This document shows, in pieces, positions 6,522-11,800 of a stretch of 11,800 bases of DNA. This DNA is from Betaproteobacteria bacterium (GTDB taxonomy: Bacteria > Pseudomonadota > Gammaproteobacteria > Burkholderiales > Thiobacillaceae). How positions within the stretch are numbered: position 1 is the first letter of the stretch; each line of letters opens with the position of its first letter. A model generated the notes under the pieces. That model had not been told where the DNA came from. It ran no database searches and worked only from the letters and a program-made list of their open reading frames with translations. The DNA lies in NCBI GenBank assembly GCA_020049245.1, contig JAIFLB010000179.1, positions 1 to 11,800 of the forward strand. Direction: 5' to 3'. The position numbers were made by a program, and so were the translations under genes.

Positions 6522-8360
6522 ATGACGCAAACCGCACCCCGTCCTGCTGCGTTGCCCGCCTGGGCCGATACCGTTCGGCAAAAATACCTGGCCGGCGAGG
6601 CCTCGGTGTTTGTGCTCTATCGCAATGTGTTCGACCGATATTTAAACAACACGCCCGCCAACGGCGGCGCGCTGTCGCTGGTCGATTTTCTGTCCGGCGT
6701 GCTGCTCAAGGAAAACAAACGCAACATCATCGAATTCAGCGTCGATCGCGGTGTGCGCTATCTGCAAGGCGGCGGCACGGATGACCGGCAAATTCTTTAC
6801 ACCCATCTGGAGGGCAAAGGCCTGGGTGGCATCTTCGACGCGCTGGAACGGCGCATGCGCGAACAAGGCTCCACCGCCATCGTCATCCCCTACGCCGGAA
6901 CGCTGTTTCCGGCCACCGAACCGCATTTCCTGTCGATGGACGAGCGCGCCGCGCTGACCGCGCTGCATCGCTGGTCGCTCGACGACGCCTTGGCCGAAGG
7001 CGACAACGTGGTGTTGCTGATCACCGAATCGCTGGCCGAGATCAACCCGGTCTTGCTGACCAATCCGCGCGTTGCCGCGGTCGAACTGCCGATGCCGGAC
7101 CAGGACGAACGCGCCGCCGCCATCCGCCACTACGCGCCGCGCATGCCGGACGCGCAGGTAGCACGGTTGGCCGGGCATACCGCCGGACTGCGCGCGATCC
7201 AGTTGGCCAGCATCGTCGCCGGCGAAGGCCCTGGCCTGAGCCAGGGCGAACGCCTCAAGCTGATCGGTGAACTACTCGCCGGCACGCCGAATGCCGCCGC
7301 CCGCGCCGAGAAACTGGCCGACATCACCGCCGGCATGACGCCGGACGAAATTCGCCGCCTGATCGATCCGGAACGACTGCCGTCGCCGGACAGCGACCCG
7401 GATCAGGAGATGCTGGCGGTGGTGCGCAAACGCAAACGCGAGCTGATCGAAAAGGAATGCGCCGGCTTGATCGAGTTCGTCGAACCGCGCCATGGCCTGG
7501 AAGTGGTCGGCGGCAACGAACATATCAAATCCGAGTTGCTGGCCATCGCCAAAGCGGTGCGCGCTGGTGATCGCGCCCGTTCGCCGATGGGCCTGCTGGC
7601 GGTGGGGCCGATGGGCGCCGGCAAGACCTTCGTCATCAAAGCTTTTCTGAAAGAAGCCGGGCTGACCGGTGTCGCCCTGAAAAATTTCCGTTCGAAATGG
7701 GTCGGCGCCACCGAATCCAATCTGGAACGGGTGCTGGCGACGGTGAAGGCGATGGGGCCGATCGCGCTGGTCATCGATGAGGGCGACCGCAGTTTCGGCA
7801 GCGGCGGCGAGGATTCCGACGGCGGCACCAGTTCGCGGGTGATCGCGCGACTTAAAGAGTTCATGTCCGATCCGGACAATCGCGGCCAGGTCCTGTTCAT
7901 CCTGATGACCAACCGGCCGGACAAACTCGATACCGACATCAAACGCCCCGGCCGACTCGACCGCAAGATTCCGTTCTTTTATGCCGAAACAGCTCAGGAA
8001 CGCGCCGCAGTCACCGCCGCCATCCTGCGCCGCTACCAAGGCGGCGACGGGCTTGACGCCACGATTCTGGAAACCCTCTGCGCCGACCTGGACGGTTACT
8101 CCAATGCCGACCTGGAAGCGGTCGCCCTGCTGGCGCTGGAGTTTGCCGGCCGCGCTGGCCGCGCCCTGGACGAGTCGCTGTTCGCCGAAGCGGTGGCCGA
8201 CTTCATCCCGCCGCAGGAGCACGACATGATCCGCTACATGGAACTGCTGGCGGTGGCCGAAACCTCGCGCCGCTCGCTGATGCCGCCCCGCTTCAAATCA
8301 ATGTCCGCCGCCGAACTGCGCGCCGAGCTCTCGGCGCTGCGTCTGAAACTCACCCGTTAG
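6522..8360 (+). CDS. Tandem AAA+ ATPase with degenerate first module and active classic-type second module
   Basis: With ATG 6522 the protein is 612 residues. The frame is open upstream inside the PspA gene, and this start lies 19 bases past the PspA stop, but no good ribosome-binding site precedes it. Residues about 25-235 look like a decayed AAA+ module: VFVLYRN where a Walker A strand is expected, a sensor-1-like strand DNVVLLITESL (161-171), and an ELPMPDQDER stretch, with no P-loop. The second module (about 325-540) is complete: Walker A GPMGAGKT (362-369, Lys368), pore loop SKWVG (Trp393), Walker B VIDEGD (Asp419, Glu420), sensor-1 Asn464 in MTNRPD, and arginine-finger candidates Arg475, Arg478 and Arg481. 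It lacks the GAFTGA loop and DNA-binding helix of PspF, so it is not a sigma54 activator. It probably remodels a protein substrate, plausibly the PspA polymer. Confidence 0.9.
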   Translation: MTQTAPRPAALPAWADTVRQKYLAGEASVFVLYRNVFDRYLNNTPANGGALSLVDFLSGVLLKENKRNIIEFSVDRGVRYLQGGGTDDRQILYTHLEGKGLGGIFDALERRMREQGSTAIVIPYAGTLFPATEPHFLSMDERAALTALHRWSLDDALAEGDNVVLLITESLAEINPVLLTNPRVAAVELPMPDQDERAAAIRHYAPRMPDAQVARLAGHTAGLRAIQLASIVAGEGPGLSQGERLKLIGELLAGTPNAAARAEKLADITAGMTPDEIRRLIDPERLPSPDSDPDQEMLAVVRKRKRELIEKECAGLIEFVEPRHGLEVVGGNEHIKSELLAIAKAVRAGDRARSPMGLLAVGPMGAGKTFVIKAFLKEAGLTGVALKNFRSKWVGATESNLERVLATVKAMGPIALVIDEGDRSFGSGGEDSDGGTSSRVIARLKEFMSDPDNRGQVLFILMTNRPDKLDTDIKRPGRLDRKIPFFYAETAQERAAVTAAILRRYQGGDGLDATILETLCADLDGYSNADLEAVALLALEFAGRAGRALDESLFAEAVADFIPPQEHDMIRYMELLAVAETSRRSLMPPRFKSMSAAELRAELSALRLKLTR

Positions 8361-8368
8361 GAGACCGC

Positions 8369-8833
8369 ATGCTGCCCGTGAATGACACCGTCGAACTCGA
8401 CACCGCCCAGAAAACCCTCGCCACCCGCGCCATGCTTGAAGTCGCTCAGGTCGATGCCGGCCATGTGGCGGAAGAAATCACCCTGATCCGCGCCTTTTAC
8501 GAGGCCGACGTCGACCCCAGCCAGATTCCGTTCGACAGCCTGCTGGCTGCCTCCAGCCAGGCTGCACCGCTGACGGGTGACAGTTTCCAGACCGCAGCGC
8601 AACGCGATCTGGTGGTTTCAACCTGCCTCATGGTCGCTTACGCCGACGGCCAGTTCAGCTCCGCCGAACGCGACGCGATCACCTCTATCGCCGACCGCAT
8701 CGGCATGCCGGTCGAGCGGGTCGAAGCGCTGATCGACATCGTGCAAGACCACTTGCTCAGCCAGCTGGCGAATCTGCCGGACGCCGAATCCGTCGCCAAA
8801 GTCGGCATGGAATTGGAGCAAACAGCGGGGTGA
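8369..8833 (+). CDS. TerB-like protein, last gene of the operon
   Basis: The protein is 154 residues, about the usual TerB length. ATG 8369 is preceded by AGGAG directly after the AAA+ stop, with an 8-base gap, so the two are tightly linked. The strongest signature is MVAYADGQFSSAERDAI (88-104), followed by IADRIGMPVERVEALI. That is the acidic, helical core of TerB/TerB-like domains, in which clustered Asp and Glu residues can bind metal. The N-terminal half (MLEVAQVDAGHVAEEITLI, 22-40) resembles a second, weaker copy of the same helical unit. TerB-family domains are known from tellurite-resistance and other stress operons, often as cytosolic partners at the membrane. Here it may sense metal or link the AAA+ and PspA proteins, which is inference. 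The symbol terB is withheld because no other ter genes are present. Confidence 0.8.
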   Translation: MLPVNDTVELDTAQKTLATRAMLEVAQVDAGHVAEEITLIRAFYEADVDPSQIPFDSLLAASSQAAPLTGDSFQTAAQRDLVVSTCLMVAYADGQFSSAERDAITSIADRIGMPVERVEALIDIVQDHLLSQLANLPDAESVAKVGMELEQTAG

Positions 8834-8858
8834 CTCACGCATCGAATGGTTAGCGAAG

Positions 8859-8891
8859 TCATCGGCCCGCAGTCACAAATAGCGCCGATGA
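8859..8891 (+). repeat. Hairpin just downstream of the TerB-like gene
   Basis: TCATCGGC (8859-8866) pairs with GCCGATGA (8884-8891), an 8-base perfect stem with a 17-base loop, 25 bases past the TerB-like stop. No T run follows, so it is not a textbook intrinsic terminator. It may protect the 3' end of the operon mRNA or be incidental. Confidence 0.4.
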
Positions 8892-8895
8892 AACA

Positions 8896-8922
8896 TGTTG
8901 GGTGCACCGCGCGCACCCAACA
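8896..8922. repeat. Palindromic element with 10-base arms and 7-base loop
   Basis: TGTTGGGTGC (8896-8905) and GCACCCAACA (8913-8922) form a perfect 10-base stem around a 7-base loop. The GTTGGGT...ACCCAAC core resembles, from memory, short palindromes dispersed in intergenic regions of many gamma- and betaproteobacteria. It lies 62 bases past the operon's last stop. No T run follows. Confidence 0.6.
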
Positions 8923-8963
8923 GAATCAGCGGATTGCGATGCGTTTATTGAGTTACGTCAGTG

Positions 8964-8991
8964 AAAAAACCGGCTTTGCTGGGGCCGATTT
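8964..8991 (-). terminator. Possible intrinsic terminator reading leftward
   Basis: On the minus strand AAATCGGC pairs with GCCGGTTT (one G-U pair) around a 9-base loop, and the transcript runs on through six U in all, three of them in the stem. It would end transcripts arriving from the phoD-type gene. However, it lies about 265 bases past that gene's stop, and the GC core is only four to five pairs, so the call is weak. Confidence 0.3.
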
Positions 8992-9065
8992 CCCGCTTCA
9001 AATATCCTGATTCTTTGCTCATTGGCAGTGGCGCCGAAATATTCGATACCGAAAGAATAAATCGT

Positions 9066-9133
9066 AGGATGGGCCAAGCTTGCGGGCCCATCGATGCTCC
9101 GAGCGTGATGGGCCCGCAAGCTTGGCCCATCCT
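9066..9133. repeat. Perfect 27-base inverted repeat with 14-base spacer
   Basis: The left arm (9066-9092) and right arm (9107-9133) are exact reverse complements over 27 bases, separated by 14 bases. Each arm contains AGGATGGGCC, AAGCTT and GGGCCCATC, and the left arm is preceded by GT. GTAGGATGGGC-type palindromes are, to my recollection, dispersed in many gammaproteobacterial genomes, sometimes as transposase-associated REP-like elements. No transposase lies in this window. The RNA would form a very stable hairpin from either strand, which suits a barrier between convergent genes. Confidence 0.85.
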
Positions 9134-9217
9134 TCTACCGTTATTACGCACCATGCGAGTTTCCGGAATGCACCACTAAAACGCGGTCGAGATCAGGAAT
9201 CCTGCAATTACTCCCCG

Positions 9218-9247
9218 GGACTTTGCAGCTATCGACGACTAAAGTCC
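9218..9247. repeat. Short inverted repeat next to the phoD-type gene's stop
   Basis: GGACTTT (9218-9224) and AAAGTCC (9241-9247) form a 7-base perfect stem with a 16-base loop, beginning about 10 bases past the minus-strand stop. No T run follows in either direction. It could be a 3'-end hairpin for that gene. Confidence 0.35.
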
Positions 9248-9256
9248 GACAGCCTC

Positions 9257-10990
9257 CTAGGCGATGAAACTGCGGGTTTCTTCAGCCGCTGGGGCATCCG
9301 CCGTGTAAGTACGAGAACTGATGGTATTGACGAATATCCATTCGCCTTTCGCCGCCGCCGGAGTGAAGGTCATTTTCAGGAATCCACGCCGAGAAGGATC
9401 CATCCACTGCAAGTCATCGACAACGCCTTCGAAAATTGTCTTGACCTGTGCCGAAGGCAGTGCGGACAGATAGTCCTCAAAACCGGGCGAACTGACGCTG
9501 GTGGCGGCAAATTCCTCGCCAACCTTGGCGCCCGCCAGTGCCGGATTGGCATAGCCGGCCAGGGTCAGGTCGGCATGCCAGGCGTTATGCGTATCACCGG
9601 CCAGGCTGATCAGTTTCTTGTTCAACTGGTAGGCGGTCATCAACAGCGTTTCGCGTGCCGCTGGATAACCGTCCCAGGCATCCAGGTTGTAGCCCAGCTT
9701 GGGGTTGAGCGCGGTATTCAGCAGAGGCGCTTCCGTCACCGGGTCCAGCGGCAGGCCGAACGCCTGTTTTTGTTTGGCCGTCAGATAGGACGTTACCGCG
9801 GCTTCACCGGCGACCAACGCCGCTGGCGAGGTATTTTCGGGATTCAATGCGCTGAGCACGCTCAGAGGGAACTCCATCCTGGCCATCAACACTTGCTGAC
9901 CCAATACTTGCCACTTCGCGGAGGACGTCGCCATGGCGTTTTGTAACCAGCCAAGCTGTTCTGTTCCCAGCATTTGCCGGGTGGGCGATGCCAGCGTCGC
10001 GGTTGCCGTAGCGGCTGTCGCTGGGTTGAGCAGGTTGGTGAAGGAAATTTGTTCGTCACGCCCGGTCAGACGCGTGTCCAGCATGTGCAGGCTGAGCAGG
10101 TTGCCAAAATCAAAGCTGCGGAAAATCTTGGCGTTGTCCGCTCCGGTGCGAATCGGCATCCATTCGTGATAAGCCCGCAGCGCCGCCTCCTTGCGTGCGG
10201 TGAAGCTGCCTTCTATGGCGGAGTCGTGGTTTTCCGCGCCTTCCTTGAAAGTGTCATTGGCGATTTCGTGGTCGTCCCAAATGGCGATCATCGGCATCCG
10301 CGCATGCAGTGCCTGGCTGTCCGGGTCTGACTTGTACTGCGCATGACGCTGGCGATAGTCCGCCAATGACAGCAACTCGGTCGTGGGTTGAGAGATGCGA
10401 CCTAAAACGGCGGCATTGGCCGAGGCATAAGCAGGGCTGCCATCCGCTTCAAACATGCCGTATTCGTAAATGTAGTCGCCCAGATGTATCGCGAACTGAG
10501 CGTCGGAGCGGGCGGCTTCGGCGTAAGCGTTGAAGTAGCCGGCGGGGTAATTGGCGCAGGAGAAAACCGCCAGTCTGACTTCGTCCACGTGACCGCTTGG
10601 CAGGGTTCGCGTGCTGCCGGTCGGGCTTTTGCTGTCGCCATTGCTGAATCGATAAAAATACGCCGTGTTGGCGTTCAATCCACCGACATCGACCTTGGCG
10701 GTAAAGCCGGTATCCGCCGTTGCGCTGACGGTGCCATTTTGCACAATGTTGGTGAAGGCGTTATCGGTTGCCACTTCCCACTTCAGAGAAACCGCATTTT
10801 CCGAATCACTGTATTTGGCGTGGGTCCAGAGAATCACTCGATCCGCCAGCGGGTCTCCGCTGGCGATGCCGTAGTTGAAATGCGCGCTTTCTTCGTCATT
10901 ACAGCCGGGCAACAGCAAGGCTGATCCGGCCACCGCTGAAAGCGATGCAACTCGGATGACAAACGCTCTACGGGAAGGGTTGTGATTCAT
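9257..10990 (-). CDS. phoD: PhoD-type alkaline phosphatase/phosphodiesterase with twin-arginine signal
   Basis: The protein is 577 residues, within the PhoD range. The start at 10990 has AGGAG (11001-11005, minus strand) 10 bases upstream. The N-terminus carries SRRAFV (Arg7-Arg8), a hydrophobic core, and LLLPGC ending at Cys30. It is therefore likely exported folded by Tat, perhaps as a lipoprotein, although Pro before Gly is unusual in a lipobox. Residues about 35-130 fit the beta-sandwich PhoD N-terminal domain. The metallophosphoesterase domain then shows FSCAN (Cys145, the expected iron ligand), HLGDYIYEYG (Asp172), WDDHE (239-242), DTR (305-307) and AGDTHNAW (Asp466, His468). PhoD enzymes release phosphate from phosphodiesters and monoesters outside the cytoplasm using iron and calcium. 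No clear Pho box pair was found upstream. The gene upstream on the same strand is 192 bases away. Confidence 0.92.
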   Translation of the reverse strand: MNHNPSRRAFVIRVASLSAVAGSALLLPGCNDEESAHFNYGIASGDPLADRVILWTHAKYSDSENAVSLKWEVATDNAFTNIVQNGTVSATADTGFTAKVDVGGLNANTAYFYRFSNGDSKSPTGSTRTLPSGHVDEVRLAVFSCANYPAGYFNAYAEAARSDAQFAIHLGDYIYEYGMFEADGSPAYASANAAVLGRISQPTTELLSLADYRQRHAQYKSDPDSQALHARMPMIAIWDDHEIANDTFKEGAENHDSAIEGSFTARKEAALRAYHEWMPIRTGADNAKIFRSFDFGNLLSLHMLDTRLTGRDEQISFTNLLNPATAATATATLASPTRQMLGTEQLGWLQNAMATSSAKWQVLGQQVLMARMEFPLSVLSALNPENTSPAALVAGEAAVTSYLTAKQKQAFGLPLDPVTEAPLLNTALNPKLGYNLDAWDGYPAARETLLMTAYQLNKKLISLAGDTHNAWHADLTLAGYANPALAGAKVGEEFAATSVSSPGFEDYLSALPSAQVKTIFEGVVDDLQWMDPSRRGFLKMTFTPAAAKGEWIFVNTISSRTYTADAPAAEETRSFIA

Positions 10991-11182
10991 GATGGCATCG
11001 CTCCTGAGGGGATAATGTTAGTTGTCGCCAGAACTGACGCTTGGCGTGTTGTTCGGGTATTCGACGCGGTGATTCCGCATCAGGCCGAACATGTTCACTC
11101 CAAGGCGGGCAGTGAAAACAAGACAATATCGTTGCAATGTTGCCTGCCGATGACAGATGCGGCGATGCCGCGCTGTAACTCC
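10991..11182 (-). promoter_or_regulatory. Upstream region of the phoD-type gene with a 10-base palindrome
   Basis: This 192-base gap probably holds the promoter of the phoD-type gene, but I find no convincing -35/-10 pair. TAACATTAT near 11020 could supply a -10. GAACATGTTC (11087-11096) is a perfect 10-base palindrome and a candidate operator; its spacing does not match known LexA boxes. A single CTGTCAT on the minus strand (about 11150-11160) resembles half a Pho box without a proper second half. GCGGC-GAT-GCCGC (11159-11171) is a small hairpin just past the stop of the upstream gene, without a T run. Confidence 0.3.
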
Positions 11183-11800
11183 TTAGCGCGCCGATTGATT
11201 CATCTTCATCAAGCGTTGCGCCAGCGAGCCGATGATGCGGCGTGACAGCGGGGCGGAATAGCGCATCAGTTCTTCCAGCATGGCTGGTGGCAGCACCAGC
11301 GCGGTGACATCGGTTTCCGCGCGCACGCTGGCGGTTCGATGTTCATTCAGCAGATAGGCCATTTCGCCGAGCAGACTGCCTTCTCCGATCCCCATCAAAC
11401 GTTTATCGCCATCGCTGAATTGTTTGTAGACGGCTACTTTTCCAGCGTAGATAAAGTACGCATCGGTTGAGGAATCGCCTTCCTTGATCAGTGTTTCGCC
11501 GGGCGCGAAGGTCTGGCCGTATTTGGCGAGCAGGCGATTGGAGCGCGCAAAAACCATCGATTCCAGCTTGTTTGCGCCTTTGCCTTCGCCGCCCAGAAAC
11601 AGCTTTTCCAATGCGGCGACATCGACCTTGGTGAAAGCGTAAAGAAATTGCGCCCAAAAATAGAACGCCATGCAGGCGATGTATGCACCAATCAATATAA
11701 AAACGACGCCACCTAATGCGCCGTAGATGGCCTGATACTTTTCTACTTTGAAGAATGCGCCAAAACCATAAAACAGCATCCCGAAAGTCAGCGTCGCAAG
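11183..11800 (-). CDS. YihY/BrkB-like membrane protein fused to a cyclic-nucleotide-binding domain (C-terminal part; 5' end outside window)
   Basis: The frame is open to the window edge, so the N-terminus is missing. The visible 205 residues begin at the end of a membrane region. YGALGGVVFILIGAYIACM followed by FYFWAQFLYAF matches the last helices of YihY/BrkB proteins (formerly mislabelled RNase BN), in which YGALG and a GAQ/GAE-type helix are conserved. After a linker comes a cNMP-binding fold: FAPGETLIKEGD, FIYAGKVAVYK, and the phosphate-binding cassette GEMAYLLNEHRTASVRA. That cassette keeps the Gly-Glu and the Arg-Thr-Ala expected to contact the cyclic phosphate. A C-terminal helix (RRIIGSLAQRLMKMN) closes the fold, with no helix-turn-helix. 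The protein is therefore probably a membrane protein gated by a cyclic nucleotide, or by a degenerate ligand, rather than a Crp-type regulator. The YihY call is less sure than the cNMP call. Confidence 0.75.
   Translation of the reverse strand, partial: LATLTFGMLFYGFGAFFKVEKYQAIYGALGGVVFILIGAYIACMAFYFWAQFLYAFTKVDVAALEKLFLGGEGKGANKLESMVFARSNRLLAKYGQTFAPGETLIKEGDSSTDAYFIYAGKVAVYKQFSDGDKRLMGIGEGSLLGEMAYLLNEHRTASVRAETDVTALVLPPAMLEELMRYSAPLSRRIIGSLAQRLMKMNQSAR

Larger units (their letters stand above)
8834..9256. other. Convergent intergenic region rich in palindromes
   Basis: These 423 bases separate the plus-strand operon from the minus-strand phoD-type gene. I see no credible gene. The short frames at about 8945-9179 on both strands run through the long inverted repeat and code for mirrored, non-protein-like sequence. 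The region holds two hairpins (8859-8891, 8896-8922), a possible minus-strand terminator (8964-8991), a perfect 27-base inverted repeat (9066-9133) and a further inverted repeat near phoD (9218-9247). Around 8990-9060 it is visibly more AT-rich than the genes. Since both flanking genes end here, these structures more likely end or stabilise transcripts than start them. Confidence 0.7.

Noticed and set aside
8961..9179. Short plus- and minus-strand frames across the inverted repeat (about 70 codons)
   Set aside because: Their sequence is mostly translation of the two palindrome arms (MGQACGPI and its mirror MGPQAWPI), with no ribosome-binding site.
9080..9946. A 288-codon plus-strand frame opposite the phoD-type gene
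   Set aside because: It runs antisense to motif-bearing PhoD sequence and begins inside the long inverted repeat.
11087..11096. LexA (SOS) box
   Set aside because: GAAC and GTTC are separated by two bases; the Gram-positive box needs four, and the usual gammaproteobacterial box is CTG-N10-CAG.
11148..11162. Pho box before the phoD-type gene
   Set aside because: One CTGTCAT half-site is present on the minus strand, but the second half at the 11-base period matches poorly.
1..11800. CRISPR array, tRNA, rRNA, insertion sequence or prophage genes
   Set aside because: No spaced repeat series, no cloverleaf or rRNA segment and no transposase or integrase motif was seen on either strand.

Overview
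The window is GC-rich, tightly packed proteobacterial DNA. A gammaproteobacterium is the best guess. The evidence is a peptidoglycan-binding OmpA domain, a Tat-dependent PhoD, a YihY/BrkB-type membrane protein, a sigma70-like promoter, and intergenic palindromes that in my recollection resemble those scattered through gamma- and betaproteobacterial genomes. This is inference from gene content; no rRNA or tRNA gene is present to fix the taxonomy.

Layout. Bases 1-516 hold the 3' end of a bacterial Hen1-type RNA 3'-terminal 2'-O-methyltransferase. A 290-base gap (517-806) follows, with a good promoter at its right end. From 807 to 8833 eight genes run in one direction with gaps of 41 bases or fewer, so they are very probably one operon: an unrecognised coiled-coil protein; a membrane-anchored periplasmic substrate-binding domain fused to an OmpA peptidoglycan-binding domain; an ABC permease; its ATPase; an unrecognised membrane hairpin plus coiled-coil protein; a PspA/IM30 family protein; a tandem AAA+ ATPase with a degenerate first module; and a TerB-like protein. 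A 423-base convergent intergenic region (8834-9256) holds hairpins and a long perfect inverted repeat but no credible gene. On the minus strand come a PhoD-type phosphatase/phosphodiesterase with a twin-arginine signal (9257-10990) and the 3' part of a YihY/BrkB-like membrane protein fused to a cyclic-nucleotide-binding domain (11183 to the window end).

How the operon may work (inference). PspA proteins belong to the ESCRT-III superfamily of membrane-remodelling polymers. Here PspA lacks its usual regulatory partners PspF, PspB and PspC. Instead it sits beside a classic-type AAA+ ATPase whose pore loop resembles that of the ESCRT-III disassembly ATPase Vps4, a membrane-anchored coiled coil, a TerB-like domain, and a complete ABC importer of the nitrate/sulfonate type whose binding protein can hold peptidoglycan. 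The set looks like an envelope-stress or membrane-maintenance machine reaching from the cell wall through the inner membrane to a cytosolic ATPase. This eight-gene arrangement is the most interesting content of the window. I know of published surveys of PspA and TerB neighbourhoods, but I do not recognise a named, characterised system with this composition.
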